DNA from: Pseudomonas sichuanensis
GTDB lineage: Bacteria; Pseudomonadota; Gammaproteobacteria; Pseudomonadales; Pseudomonadaceae
Reading direction: 5' to 3'
Assembly: GCF_003231305.1 (NCBI RefSeq)
Contig: NZ_QKVM01000027.1
Location: 1 to 64,000, forward strand
DNA length: 64,000 nt
This document shows, piece after piece, positions 8,870-19,181 of this stretch. A model generated the notes under the pieces. It was not told the DNA's origin, searched no databases, and saw only the letters and a program-made list of their open reading frames with translations. Every line of letters starts with the position of its first letter. Position 1 is the first letter of the stretch. Both the position numbers and the translations under genes were made by a program.

Positions 8870-11182
8870 GTGATCCCTCTTTCGCGTCCTACCCTGCGCC
8901 TTGGCCTCGCCGCCGCCCTGGTTGCCTCCAGCCTGCTGGCGCAAGCGCGCGAGGCTAGCGGCGAAGCCTCTGCGCAGATCCGCCGCACCAGCTTTGGTGT
9001 GCCGCACATCCTGGCCAATGACGAGCGTGGCCTGGGCTATGGCATCGGCTATGCCTACGCCCAGGACAACCTGTGCCTGCTGGCCAACGAGGTGCTGACG
9101 GTCAACGGCGAGCGCTCTCGCTACTTCGGTGGTGACGGCAAGACCGTGGAGCAGCGCGACAATCTCGCCAGCGACCTGTTCTTCACCTGGCTCAACAACC
9201 CCGTTGCAGTCAACGGCTTCCTGCAGGCACAACCGGCAGCGGTGCGCGACCTGCTGGACGGCTATGCCCGCGGCTATAACCGCGCCCTGGGCGAGCGTCG
9301 GGCCCAGGGCCTGCCCGCCGAGTGCGGGGCGGGCGACTGGGTGCGCCCGATCACCAGCCTGGACCTGGTCAAGTTGACCCGACGCTTGTTGGCCGAAGGT
9401 GGCGTAGGCCAGTTCGCCGAGGCCGTGGTGGCGGCGACCCCGCCCAAGCTTGCGGCGCAGCGGCCCACGGTCGACTACAGCGTGGCCCTGGCCCGGCAGC
9501 AACAGTTCGCCATGAGCCGTGGCAGCAACGCCGTTGCGGTGGGCGCGCAGCGCTCGGCCAATGGCCGCGGCCTGTTGTTGGCCAACCCGCATTTCCCCTG
9601 GGTAGGCGGCATGCGTTTCTACCAGATGCAACTGACCATCCCTGGGCAGTTGGATGTCATGGGGGCGGCGTTGCCGGGCCTGCCGGTGGTCAATATAGGT
9701 TTCAACAAGCACCTGGCCTGGACCCACACGGTAGACACGTCGAAGCATTTCACGGTGTACCGCCTGCAACTCGATCCGAAAGACCCGACCCGTTACCTGG
9801 TCGATGGTCAGTCGCTGCCACTTGAGCAGCGGAAGGTCAGCGTCACGGTGAAAGGCGAGGGCGGCGCGCTGCAGCAGGTCGAGCGCCCCATCTACCTGTC
9901 GAAGTTCGGCCCGGTGGTGCAGTGGCCCGGCCGGCTGGACTGGGACAATCAGGCGGCCTATGCGCTGCGCGATGCCAACCTGGAAAACACCCGGGTACTG
10001 CAACAGTGGTATCGGATCAATCGCGCCGACAGCCTGGGCGCGCTGCAAGCGTCGGTGGCGCAGTTGCAGGGCATCCCCTGGGTCAACACCCTGGCGGTCG
10101 ACGCGGCGGGGCAGGCGCTGTACCTGAATCAGTCAGTGGTGCCCTATGTCGATGAAGAGTTGCTGGCCCGTTGCGGCAACCCTGGCGTCACCGAGCCGGT
10201 GGTGGTGCTGGACGGCTCGCGCAGTGCCTGCCAGTGGAAGGTGGACGCCCAGGCCGCACAACCGGGGATCTTCCCGGCGCGCCTGCAACCGAGCCTGGTG
10301 CGCAGCGACTTCGTGCAGCATTCCAATGACTCGGCCTGGTTGGTCAATCCTGCTCAGCCACTGGCCGGTTTCTCGCCGCTGCAAAGCCGTGCCGAACAAC
10401 CGCTGGGCATGCGCAGCCGTTTTGCCCTGCAGCGCCTGCAAGGTAGCGCCAAACTGGACGGCGATGCCTTGAAGCGCATGGTCTTCGACGACGAGGTATA
10501 CCTGGCCAGTCTGCTGTTGCCCGACCTGTTGCAATGGTGCAAAGGCGCGTCGGCGGATGTCGCGGCGGTATGCGCCAGCCTGCAGGCCTGGAATGGCAAG
10601 GCTGACCTGGAGGCCGGGATTGGCCTGGTGCACTTCGAGAACATTGCCGGCGCGCTGGCCGAACATCGCGAAAGCTGGCGAGTGGCGTTCGATCCGGCCG
10701 ACCCGTTGCATACGCCTCGTGGCCTGGCAGTGGAGCAGGCGGCGGTGGGCAAACTGTTGCACCAGGCTGCGCTGGCTTCGTTGGCTCAGGTTGGCAAAGC
10801 CGGCATCGCTGCCGAGCAGCGTTGGGGGCAGATCCAGCAGGCCAGCGACGGCACGCCGGTGCCTGGCGGTCCGCAAGAGTTGGGGGTGTATAACGCCATG
10901 CTCAGTGTGCCGGTCGCACCGGGCAAGCGCTTGGTGGTCAGCGGTTCCAGCTACCTGCAGGTGGTCAGTTTCACCGAGCAGGGGCCCCAGGCCCAGGGCT
11001 TGTTGGCGTTTTCACTGTCCAGCGAGGCGGCTTCGGCCCATGCCGGTGACCAGACCCGTGCATTTGCGGCCAAGCAACTGTCAGTGATCCCGTTCACCGA
11101 GGCGCAGATCAAGGCGGATCCGCAGTATCGCCAGTATGTGATCAGCGAGAAGGACCGGGCTGCGGTGGTGAGCGCTCAGTAG
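8870..11182 (+). CDS. pvdQ: PvdQ-type acylase (pyoverdine maturation, AHL acylase)
   Basis: Periplasmic Ntn-hydrolase of the penicillin acylase family, 770 residues. It has a signal peptide (LAAALVASSLLAQA), then the conserved GVPHILANDERGLGYGIGYAYAQDN of the alpha subunit. The autoproteolytic junction is RGSNAVAV, with the Gly-Ser cut placing the nucleophile at about Ser219 (Ser217 in P. aeruginosa PvdQ). FPWVGGMRFYQM and GLPVVNIGFNKHLAWTHTVDTS follow, all close to P. aeruginosa PvdQ as recalled. PvdQ removes the fatty acyl chain from the pyoverdine precursor and can also hydrolyse long-chain acyl-homoserine lactones. AGGAG at 8860-8864 favours the GTG at 8870; a GTG at 8864 overlaps that site. 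No other pyoverdine genes are in the window. Confidence 0.9.
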   Translation: MIPLSRPTLRLGLAAALVASSLLAQAREASGEASAQIRRTSFGVPHILANDERGLGYGIGYAYAQDNLCLLANEVLTVNGERSRYFGGDGKTVEQRDNLASDLFFTWLNNPVAVNGFLQAQPAAVRDLLDGYARGYNRALGERRAQGLPAECGAGDWVRPITSLDLVKLTRRLLAEGGVGQFAEAVVAATPPKLAAQRPTVDYSVALARQQQFAMSRGSNAVAVGAQRSANGRGLLLANPHFPWVGGMRFYQMQLTIPGQLDVMGAALPGLPVVNIGFNKHLAWTHTVDTSKHFTVYRLQLDPKDPTRYLVDGQSLPLEQRKVSVTVKGEGGALQQVERPIYLSKFGPVVQWPGRLDWDNQAAYALRDANLENTRVLQQWYRINRADSLGALQASVAQLQGIPWVNTLAVDAAGQALYLNQSVVPYVDEELLARCGNPGVTEPVVVLDGSRSACQWKVDAQAAQPGIFPARLQPSLVRSDFVQHSNDSAWLVNPAQPLAGFSPLQSRAEQPLGMRSRFALQRLQGSAKLDGDALKRMVFDDEVYLASLLLPDLLQWCKGASADVAAVCASLQAWNGKADLEAGIGLVHFENIAGALAEHRESWRVAFDPADPLHTPRGLAVEQAAVGKLLHQAALASLAQVGKAGIAAEQRWGQIQQASDGTPVPGGPQELGVYNAMLSVPVAPGKRLVVSGSSYLQVVSFTEQGPQAQGLLAFSLSSEAASAHAGDQTRAFAAKQLSVIPFTEAQIKADPQYRQYVISEKDRAAVVSAQ

Positions 11183-11268
11183 CTCGGTGAGGCTCATCAC
11201 CGACCAGCTCCCACAGGATGGACGCTACCCTGTGGGAGCAACCGTTTTGCACTGTCTGGGCTGGCCTC

Positions 11269-11344
11269 ATCGCCGGCAAGCCGGCTCCCACAGGGATGAA
11301 CGCAAGCCATGCATCATCCCTGTGGGAGCCGGCTTGCCGGCGAT
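11269..11344. repeat. REP pair (inverted) between pvdQ and lpxH
   Basis: Two facing copies of ATCGCCGGCAAGCCGGCTCC plus CACAGGG, separated by about 22 bp, form a long hairpin in the gap between the convergent pvdQ and lpxH genes. A further GGGAGCAACC-type half unit lies just before it, around 11205-11240. Confidence 0.85.
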
Positions 11345-11350
11345 AGGGGC

Positions 11351-12073
11351 TCAGGCGAAATCGAACGGGGCCAGCTGAAAGCCCTGTTCATCCACCTGCA
11401 GCGTCCAGCCACGCCGATCCCAATCGCCCAGCACGATCCGCCGCGCCGGTTGCCCATCGACCACCAGCTTGTGGATCGCCGGGCGGTGCGTGTGGCCATG
11501 CACCAGGGTGCGTACGCCATGGGCGGCCATCACCTTGGGCACTTCCTCCGGGGTCACGTCGATGATCTCGGTGGCCTTCATGCGTGTCTGCGAGCGGCTT
11601 TCACTGCGCAGCTTGCGCGCCAGTTTGTGCCGCGTGGACAGCGGTAGGTGGCGCAGGATCCACAGTGTCAGCGGATTGCGCAGGTAGCGGCGCAGTTTCA
11701 TGTAGGCCAGGTCGCGGGTGCACAGGGTATCGCCATGCATCAGCAACACCTGCTCGCCACCGAGCTCGACCACGCTGGGGTCGGCCAGCAGGGTGCAGCC
11801 GGCGGCTTCGCAGAAAGCCTGGCCGATCAGGAAGTCGCGGTTGCCGTGCATCAGGTACACCGCCGTGCCGCTGTCGCTCAGTTGGCGCAGGGCCTGGCAG
11901 ATCGACTGCTGGAACGGGGTCATGGCATCGTCGCCGATCCACGCCTCGAAGAAGTCGCCGAGGATGTACAGCGCCTTGGCGTGACGGGCGCGGCCGTCGA
12001 GCAGATCAAGAAACGCCCGGACAATGTCCGGGCGTTCTTCTTGCAGGTGCAGATCGGAGATCAGCAGAATCAC
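11351..12073 (-). CDS. lpxH: UDP-2,3-diacylglucosamine diphosphatase
   Basis: A 240-residue peripheral inner-membrane metallophosphoesterase that hydrolyses UDP-2,3-diacylglucosamine to lipid X in lipid A synthesis. The metal ligands are readable: SDLHL (Asp8, His10), GDFFEAW (Asp41), HGNRD (Asn79), MHGDTLC and the C-terminal VHGHTHRP. The start ATG overlaps the ppiB stop by four bases, so the two are translated from one message, an arrangement also known from other pseudomonads. Confidence 0.95.
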   Translation of the reverse strand: MILLISDLHLQEERPDIVRAFLDLLDGRARHAKALYILGDFFEAWIGDDAMTPFQQSICQALRQLSDSGTAVYLMHGNRDFLIGQAFCEAAGCTLLADPSVVELGGEQVLLMHGDTLCTRDLAYMKLRRYLRNPLTLWILRHLPLSTRHKLARKLRSESRSQTRMKATEIIDVTPEEVPKVMAAHGVRTLVHGHTHRPAIHKLVVDGQPARRIVLGDWDRRGWTLQVDEQGFQLAPFDFA

Positions 12074-12573
12074 TCAATGATCTCGGCTTTCTCGATGATC
12101 ACGTCTTCTTTCGGTACGTCCTGGTGGCCAGCCTTGGAACCGGTGGCGACTTTTTCGATGGCGTCGACAACCTCGGTGCCTTCGGTCACTTTACCGAACA
12201 CGGCATAGCCCCAGCCCTGGACATTCTTGCCGCTGTGGTTGAGGAAGTCGTTGTTGGAGGCGTTGATGAAGAACTGCGCGGAGGCCGAGTGCGGCTCCAT
12301 GGTACGGGCCATGGCGATGGTGTACTTGTCGTTCTTCAGGCCGTTGTCGGCTTCGTTCTGGATGCTGGCACGCTTGTCGCGCTTTTCGTTCATGCCTGGC
12401 TCGAAACCGCCGCCCTGGATCATGAAGCCCTTGATCACACGGTGGAACACGGTGTTGCTGTAGTGGCCGGCCTTAACGTACTCGATGAAGTTGGCCACGG
12501 TGATCGGGGCTTTTTCGGCGTTCAGCTCGATGACGATGTCGCCGTGGTTGGTGCTCAGTTTGACTTTGGACAT
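12070..12573 (-). CDS. ppiB: Peptidyl-prolyl cis-trans isomerase B (cyclophilin)
   Basis: Cytoplasmic cyclophilin of 167 residues. The active-site block is visible: FHRVIKGFMIQGG, then MARTMEPHSASAQFFINASNNDFLN (split here across the conserved SAQFFI), then GYAVFGKVTEGTEVVD. There is no signal peptide, fitting PpiB rather than the periplasmic PpiA. The frame extends to an ATG at 12591, but the family N-terminus SKVKLSTNHGDIVIEL begins at the ATG at 12573. It is the first gene of the ppiB-lpxH pair and is divergent from glnS. Confidence 0.94.
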   Translation of the reverse strand: MSKVKLSTNHGDIVIELNAEKAPITVANFIEYVKAGHYSNTVFHRVIKGFMIQGGGFEPGMNEKRDKRASIQNEADNGLKNDKYTIAMARTMEPHSASAQFFINASNNDFLNHSGKNVQGWGYAVFGKVTEGTEVVDAIEKVATGSKAGHQDVPKEDVIIEKAEIIE

Positions 12574-12834
12574 GCTTAAGTTCGCTCTCAAGGCATCGGG
12601 AATAGGGGGCGCAGGGCGCTCGGGTAAGCTGACGCAGGTTCAGCGGGCCGCGGCACATGCCACAAGGTGCGCGGCGGCCATTCTGCCGGTTTAGACCGGC
12701 GGCTGCGACAAATAGCTGCGCAAATCGCGTCAGTTTGTCTGCGCCCGGCTGTCAGCAGCTTGACTGCTTCGGCTATGATAGGCCCTTTGTTTGAATCGGC
12801 CTACCCAGGCCAGCTACCTGCATTCAAGGACACT

Positions 12835-14538
12835 ATGAGCAAGCCCACTGCCGACAACGCGCCCAACGCCGCTGCCAAAGGCGCCCCCGCCGTTCCTGTG
12901 AACTTCCTGCGGCCGATCATCCAGGCAGACCTGGACGCGGGCAAGCACAGCAGCATCGTCACCCGTTTTCCGCCAGAGCCCAACGGCTACCTGCACATCG
13001 GTCATGCCAAGTCGATCTGTGTCAACTTCGGCCTGGCCAAGGAATTCGGCGGTGTCTGCCACCTGCGCTTCGACGACACCAACCCGGCCAAGGAAGACCA
13101 GGAATACATCGACGCCATCCAGAGCGACGTGAAATGGCTGGGCTTCGACTGGGCCGGCGAGGTGCGCTATGCCTCCAACTACTTCGACCAACTGCACGAC
13201 TGGGCCGTTGAACTGATCAAGCGTGGCAAGGCCTATGTCTGCGACCTGACCCCTGATCAGGCCAAGGAATACCGTGGCAGCCTGACCGAGCCGGGCAAGA
13301 ACAGCCCGTTCCGCGAGCGCAGCGTCGAAGAGAACCTCGACCTGTTCGCCCGTATGAAGGCCGGCGAGTTCAAGGACGGCGAGCGCGTGCTGCGGGCCAA
13401 GATCGACATGGCCTCGCCGAACATGAACCTGCGCGACCCGATCCTGTACCGCATCCGCCATGCCCACCATCACCAGACCGGTGACAAGTGGTGCATCTAC
13501 CCGAACTACGACTTCACCCACGGGCAGTCCGATGCCATCGAAGGCATCACCCACTCGATCTGCACCCTGGAATTCGAAGGCCACCGCCCGCTGTACGACT
13601 GGTTCCTCGACAACCTGCCGGTACCGGCGCACCCGCGCCAGTACGAGTTCAGCCGCCTGAACCTGAACTACACCATCACCTCCAAGCGCAAGCTCAAGCA
13701 GTTGGTCGACGAACAGCACGTCAGCGCCTGGGATGACCCGCGCATGTCGACCCTGTCGGGCTTCCGCCGCCGTGGCTACACCCCGGCATCGATCCGCAAC
13801 TTCTGCGAAATGATCGGCACCAACCGTTCCGACGGCGTGGTCGACATGGCGATGCTCGAGTTCAGCATCCGCGACGACCTCGACCGCACCGCGCCACGCG
13901 CCATGTGCGTGCTGCGCCCGCTGAAGGTGGTCATCACCAACTATCCAGAGGGCCAGGTCGAGCAGCTCGAACTGCCGCGTCACCCCAAGGAAGACATGGG
14001 CGTGCGCGTATTGCCGTTCGCCCGCGAACTGTACATCGACCGCGACGACTTCATGGAAGAGCCGCCGAAGGGCTACAAGCGCCTGGAACCGGCCGGTGAA
14101 GTGCGCCTGCGCGGCAGCTACGTGATCCGCGCCGACGAGGCGATCAAGGACGCCGACGGCAACATCGTCGAGCTGCGCTGCTCGTACGATCCGGACACCC
14201 TGGGCAAGAACCCCGAAGGCCGCAAGGTCAAGGGCGTGATCCACTGGGTGCCGGCCGCAGGCAGCGTCGAGTGCGAAGTACGCCTGTACGACCGCCTGTT
14301 CCGTTCCGCCAACCCGGAAAAGACCGAAGACGGCGGCAGCTTCCTCGACAACATCAACCCCGATTCGCTGCAGGTGCTGACCGGCTGCCGCGCCGAGCCA
14401 TCGCTGGGCCAGGCTCAACCTGAAGACCGCTTCCAGTTCGAGCGCGAAGGCTACTTCTGCGCCGACCTGAAAGACAGCCAGCCGGGCCGCCCGGTGTTCA
14501 ACCGCACCGTCACCCTGCGTGACTCCTGGGGCAGCTGA
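12835..14538 (+). CDS. glnS: Glutamine-tRNA ligase
   Basis: A class I aminoacyl-tRNA synthetase of 567 residues. The HIGH signature occurs in FPPEPNGYLHIGHAKSI, and the KMSKS-equivalent is ITSKRKLKQLV. The C-terminal anticodon-binding beta barrels end in the typical NRTVTLRDSWG. The start is set by AAGGA four bases before the ATG at 12835 and by the family's usual length; an in-frame extension upstream to 12667 has no ribosome-binding site. A TATGAT at 12774-12779 may be its -10 box. It is followed after nine bases by cysS. Confidence 0.97.
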   Translation: MSKPTADNAPNAAAKGAPAVPVNFLRPIIQADLDAGKHSSIVTRFPPEPNGYLHIGHAKSICVNFGLAKEFGGVCHLRFDDTNPAKEDQEYIDAIQSDVKWLGFDWAGEVRYASNYFDQLHDWAVELIKRGKAYVCDLTPDQAKEYRGSLTEPGKNSPFRERSVEENLDLFARMKAGEFKDGERVLRAKIDMASPNMNLRDPILYRIRHAHHHQTGDKWCIYPNYDFTHGQSDAIEGITHSICTLEFEGHRPLYDWFLDNLPVPAHPRQYEFSRLNLNYTITSKRKLKQLVDEQHVSAWDDPRMSTLSGFRRRGYTPASIRNFCEMIGTNRSDGVVDMAMLEFSIRDDLDRTAPRAMCVLRPLKVVITNYPEGQVEQLELPRHPKEDMGVRVLPFARELYIDRDDFMEEPPKGYKRLEPAGEVRLRGSYVIRADEAIKDADGNIVELRCSYDPDTLGKNPEGRKVKGVIHWVPAAGSVECEVRLYDRLFRSANPEKTEDGGSFLDNINPDSLQVLTGCRAEPSLGQAQPEDRFQFEREGYFCADLKDSQPGRPVFNRTVTLRDSWGS

Positions 14539-14547
14539 GGAACCGCC

Positions 14548-15930
14548 GTGCTCAACATCTACAACACGCTGACCAAGACCAAGGAAGCCTTCAAGCCGCT
14601 CGATGGCAACAAGGTGCGCATGTACGTGTGCGGCATGACCGTGTACGACTACTGCCACCTGGGCCACGGCCGCAGCATGGTGGCCTTCGACCTGGTCACC
14701 CGCTGGCTGCGCAAGAGCGGCTATGAGCTGACCTATGTGCGCAACATCACCGACATCGACGACAAGATCATCAACCGTGCCAACGAGAACGGCGAGTCGT
14801 TCGATGCCTTGACCGCGCGCATGATCGATGCGATGCACGAGGACGAGCGCCGCCTGAGCATCCTCAAGCCCGACCTGGAACCCCGTGCCACCGACCATAT
14901 TCCCGGCATGCACGCGATGATCCAGACCCTGATCGACAAGGGTTACGCCTATGCCCCGGGCAATGGCGACGTGTACTACCGCGTCGGCAAGTTCGTCGGC
15001 TACGGCAAGCTGTCGCGCAAGAAGATCGAAGACTTGCGCATCGGTGCACGCATCGAAGTCGACGAGGCCAAGCAGGACCCGCTGGACTTCGTGCTGTGGA
15101 AGGGCGTCAAGCCGGGCGAACCCTACTGGGATTCGCCTTGGGGGCCAGGCCGTCCGGGCTGGCACATCGAGTGCTCGGTGATGTCCACCTGCTGCCTGGG
15201 CGAGAGCTTCGACATCCATGGCGGCGGCAGCGACCTTGAGTTCCCGCACCACGAAAACGAGATCGCCCAGAGCGAGGCGGCCACCGGCAAGCAGTACGCC
15301 AACGCCTGGATGCACTGCGGCATGATCCGTATCAATGGCGAGAAGATGTCCAAGTCGTTGAACAACTTCTTCACCATCCGCGACGTGCTCGACAAGTACC
15401 ACCCGGAGGTGGTGCGTTACCTGCTGGTGGCGAGCCACTACCGAAGCGCGATCAACTACTCCGAAGACAGCCTGCGTGACTCGAAAGGCGCACTGGAGCG
15501 CTTCTACCACGCCCTGCGCGGCCTGCCGCGGGTGGCGGCCAAAGGCGGTGATGAGTTCGTCGAGCGCTTCAGCGCAGCGATGAACGACGACTTCGGCACC
15601 CCCGAAGCCTGCGCCGTGCTGTTCGACCTGGTGCGCGAGATCAACCGCCTGCGTGAAAGCGACCCCGAGGCTGCCGCTGGCCTGGCCGGTCGTCTGCGTG
15701 AGCTGGGCGATGTGCTGGGTGTGCTGCAACTGGACGCCGACGACTTCCTGCGCGCAGGGGCCGAAGGCAAGGTCGACGCCGCCGAAGTGGAAGCCTTGAT
15801 CCAGGCGCGCCTGCAGGCGCGGGCCGACAAGAACTGGGCCGAGTCCGACCGCATCCGCGACCAGATCACCGCCATGGGTGTGGTGCTGGAAGACAGCAAA
15901 GGCGCGACCACCTGGCGTTTGGCTGACTGA
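14548..15930 (+). CDS. cysS: Cysteine-tRNA ligase
   Basis: A class I synthetase of 460 residues, the usual length. The zinc ligands are the Cys in VCGMTVYDYCHLGHGRS, the Cys in HIECSVMS, and the His/Glu in FPHHENEIAQ. The HIGH signature is HLGH and the KMSKS loop is EKMSKSLNN. It begins with GTG at 14548, nine bases after glnS, so the two synthetase genes form one transcription unit. A REP pair lies directly downstream. Confidence 0.97.
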   Translation: MLNIYNTLTKTKEAFKPLDGNKVRMYVCGMTVYDYCHLGHGRSMVAFDLVTRWLRKSGYELTYVRNITDIDDKIINRANENGESFDALTARMIDAMHEDERRLSILKPDLEPRATDHIPGMHAMIQTLIDKGYAYAPGNGDVYYRVGKFVGYGKLSRKKIEDLRIGARIEVDEAKQDPLDFVLWKGVKPGEPYWDSPWGPGRPGWHIECSVMSTCCLGESFDIHGGGSDLEFPHHENEIAQSEAATGKQYANAWMHCGMIRINGEKMSKSLNNFFTIRDVLDKYHPEVVRYLLVASHYRSAINYSEDSLRDSKGALERFYHALRGLPRVAAKGGDEFVERFSAAMNDDFGTPEACAVLFDLVREINRLRESDPEAAAGLAGRLRELGDVLGVLQLDADDFLRAGAEGKVDAAEVEALIQARLQARADKNWAESDRIRDQITAMGVVLEDSKGATTWRLAD

Positions 15931-15959
15931 TCGACGATCACCCGCTTGCTTCGTGACTG

Positions 15960-16026
15960 ATCGCGGGGCAAGTCCGCTCCCACGCCGCTATTTAAAGGTT
16001 GCGTGGGAGCGGGCTTGCCCCGCGAT
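15960..16026. repeat. REP pair downstream of cysS
   Basis: Facing arms ATCGCGGGGCAAGTCCGCTCC and GGAGCGGGCTTGCCCCGCGAT, with CACG/CGTG at the inner ends and a short AT-rich loop. It lies between the convergent cysS and START-domain genes. Confidence 0.85.
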
Positions 16027-16056
16027 GCTTTCATCGGCCATGAATCGGTCTCGCGC

Positions 16057-16662
16057 TCAACGCTGGCGCTCCGCCACCGCACGCAACGTGCGCAGCGTCA
16101 CCACCGGCGCATCCACCACGAACCGGTTGGCCAGCCAGCCTGGTACATCCCCGGCCGGATCAGCCTGCAACTGATAGGTCACCTCGGTCCGCTTTGCGCC
16201 CACCGGCTTCATGATCCATTCCCCGTTGATGCGCCTTACGCGGATCAGCCCCGGTTCTTCGGGCACCTTGCTTGGGTCGGCGCTGAGGTGGCGTACCAGC
16301 GTGCCGTCGTCCAGCCGCTCGGTGCTGACCTTGAGCACCATGTCCCGCGGCAGCGTGGGCCACGGCAGGTTGGTGGTGAGGTACACCCAGGTGCTGTCGC
16401 CCTGCACGTCCAGCAGGCGCATCTGCTCGCACGCATACAGCCATTTGCACGCCACCCGCAGGTTTTCCTGCAGGTCGGTGAGCGTGCGCACGCTGGCATT
16501 CATGGTGCTGACGCCACGAAACTGCTGGTAGGGGGAGCCGGCGACGCTGCTGAGGTAGACGCGGATACCTTCGCGGTCATAGGCCAGCTGCCAGTCGTCG
16601 GCGGCCAGCAGTGGGGCCGGTAGCGACAGCAGCAGGGCAAGCAGCAGGCGGGAGAGGGGCAT
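16057..16662 (-). CDS. START-domain lipid-binding-like periplasmic protein
   Basis: A 201-residue protein with a signal peptide (LLLALLLSLPAPLLAADD). The remainder looks like a START/SRPBCC fold: WQLAYDREGIRVYLSSV at the N-terminal strand, WVYLTTNLPWPTLPRDMVLKV in the middle, and TEVTYQLQADPAGDVPGWLANRFVVDAP at the C-terminal helix. The ligand is unknown. The ATG at 16662 was preferred to an upstream TTG because the signal peptide begins there. It faces cysS across a REP pair. Confidence 0.8.
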   Translation of the reverse strand: MPLSRLLLALLLSLPAPLLAADDWQLAYDREGIRVYLSSVAGSPYQQFRGVSTMNASVRTLTDLQENLRVACKWLYACEQMRLLDVQGDSTWVYLTTNLPWPTLPRDMVLKVSTERLDDGTLVRHLSADPSKVPEEPGLIRVRRINGEWIMKPVGAKRTEVTYQLQADPAGDVPGWLANRFVVDAPVVTLRTLRAVAERQR

Positions 16663-16696
16663 GATCGGTGGCCGCAGCAAGGGCAAGTTGCAAGTA

Positions 16697-16738
16697 TGGC
16701 CACAAAAACAAAGCCCGCCATCACGGCGGGCTTTGCAA
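16697..16738 (-). terminator. Rho-independent terminator
   Basis: On the minus strand the hairpin CAAAGCCCGCC-GTGAT-GGCGGGCTTTG is followed by TTTTTG. It lies just after the stop of the bicupin gene (16753) and before the START-domain gene, so it should end the minus-strand transcript that comes from the bicupin gene. Confidence 0.8.
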
Positions 16739-16752
16739 ACATCAACCTGAAC

Positions 16753-17589
<837 letters not shown>

Positions 17590-17721
17590 GAACGGTCTCG
17601 ACTTGTTGTTCTCTCCCCATGCCTTTGACCACACCGGCCGGTGCGTGCAGGGGATGCCGGGACAGCATAAGAGCCTGCCCGTGGCATCCACAAATTAAAT
17701 GTTGAAATACCCGGTATTTGT

Positions 17722-19086
17722 TTACTGAATGCGAACCTGGCGCCCGACATGCTCCGCCGGCAAGCGGGCGCCGTGGCCGAACAGCTTGTGGCGCAAGGTA
17801 CCGTCCTCGTAGGCGGTGGGGTAGCGGCCACGGCGTTGCAGTTCGGGCACCAACAGCTCGACCACTTGGGCCAGATCGTCTGGTTGTACCGCATAGGTGA
17901 GGTTGAAACCGTCGATGCCGGTCTGCTCCAGCCATTGCTCCAACTGGTCGGCCACCTCGCTGGCGCTGCCCACCAGCACCGGGCCGCGCCCGCCCAGGCC
18001 GACGAACTCAGCGGCCTCGCGTACGCTCCAGCGGCGGTTCGGGTCGGCGGCGGTGAACGCCGCCAGGGCGGCACGGCCGGCGTCATTCTCCACATATTCA
18101 ATGGGCGCGTCGGGGTCCAGGCCTGCGAAGTCGATGCCGGTCCAGCCCGACAGCAGCGCCAGGGCGGCGTCGAGATCCACATAGCGGCGGTATTCGGCGA
18201 AGCGCGCTTCGGCCTGCTCGCGGGTAGCGCCGACGATCAGCAGTGCCTGTGCATAGATCAGTACCTCCTCGCGCCCGCGCCCGGCCGCCTCGCTGGCCTG
18301 GCGAATGCCGTCGGCATAGCGGCGCAGTACTGCGGGCGTCGGGCCGCTGATGAACACGCACTCGGCGTGCCGTGCGGCGAACTGCTGGCCGCGTGCCGAG
18401 GCGCCGGCCTGGAACAGCACCGGGGTGCGCTGTGGCGAGGGTTGGCACAGGTGCATGCCGGGTACCTGGAAGTGCTCGCCGTGGTGGTTGATCGGGTGTA
18501 CCCGGCTTGGCTCGATATAGCGCCCGGTTTCGCGCTCCAGCACCACCGCATCGTCTTCCCAGCTCTGCTCCCAGAGTTTGTACAGCACCTGCAGGTATTC
18601 TTCGGCCAGGTCATAGCGCTGGTCGTGGCCGAGCTGCCGGGGCAGGCCCAGGTTGCGCGCGGCGCTGTCGAGGTAGCCGGTGACGATGTTCCAGCCGACC
18701 CGGCCATTGCTCAGGTGATCGAGGGTGGACATGCGCCGGGCGAAGGGATACGGGTGCTCATAGGTCAACGAAAAGGTCACGCCGAAGCCCAGGTGTTGTG
18801 TGACCCCGGCCATGGCCGGCACCAGTAGCAGCGGGTCGTTCACCGGCACCTGCACGCCGCCGCGCAGGGCCGCCTCGGGGCCGCCCTGGTAGACGTCGTA
18901 GATGCCCAGTACGTCGGCGATGAACAGCGCGTCGAACAGGCCGCGTTCGAGCAGGCGGGCCAGGTCGGTCCAGTAGTCCAGTTGGTTGAACGCGACGCTG
19001 GTGTTGCGCGGATGGCGCCACAGGCCGGGCGACTGGTGGCTGGCGGCGTTCATGCTGAAGGCGTTGAAGCGGATTGGGCGGGGCAT
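17722..19086 (-). CDS. NtaA/SnaA/DmoA-family FMN-dependent monooxygenase
   Basis: A 454-residue bacterial luciferase-like flavin monooxygenase that would need reduced FMN from a separate reductase. Family marks are the N-terminal FNAFSMNAASHQSPGLWRHP, LDYWTDLARLLERGLFDALF, STLDHLSNGRVGWNIVTGY (substrate and flavin pocket), and TPVLFQAGASARGQQFAARHAE. Relatives oxidise nitrilotriacetate, dimethyl sulfide, pristinamycin or dibenzothiophene sulfone, so the substrate here cannot be given. It lies 132 bp upstream of the bicupin gene on the same strand. No flavin reductase is adjacent. Confidence 0.85.
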   Translation of the reverse strand: MPRPIRFNAFSMNAASHQSPGLWRHPRNTSVAFNQLDYWTDLARLLERGLFDALFIADVLGIYDVYQGGPEAALRGGVQVPVNDPLLLVPAMAGVTQHLGFGVTFSLTYEHPYPFARRMSTLDHLSNGRVGWNIVTGYLDSAARNLGLPRQLGHDQRYDLAEEYLQVLYKLWEQSWEDDAVVLERETGRYIEPSRVHPINHHGEHFQVPGMHLCQPSPQRTPVLFQAGASARGQQFAARHAECVFISGPTPAVLRRYADGIRQASEAAGRGREEVLIYAQALLIVGATREQAEARFAEYRRYVDLDAALALLSGWTGIDFAGLDPDAPIEYVENDAGRAALAAFTAADPNRRWSVREAAEFVGLGGRGPVLVGSASEVADQLEQWLEQTGIDGFNLTYAVQPDDLAQVVELLVPELQRRGRYPTAYEDGTLRHKLFGHGARLPAEHVGRQVRIQ

Positions 19087-19181
19087 TGTTACCTCCTTGT
19101 CAGGGGCATGGCCTTCAAGGTCTTTGAATGAGATTGTGTGAGGGCTTCAAGGGTTCGGCGAGAGGGTTGCAGCGCCTGTGA

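Noticed and set aside
11269..11344. REP pairs considered as intrinsic terminators
   Set aside because: They form hairpins but lack a T-tract; they are dispersed repeats, though they may still slow or shield transcripts.
12814..15729. A 971-codon open frame on the minus strand opposite glnS and cysS
   Set aside because: It mirrors two certain genes and has no recognisable protein. Long antisense frames are expected in high-GC DNA with strong codon bias.
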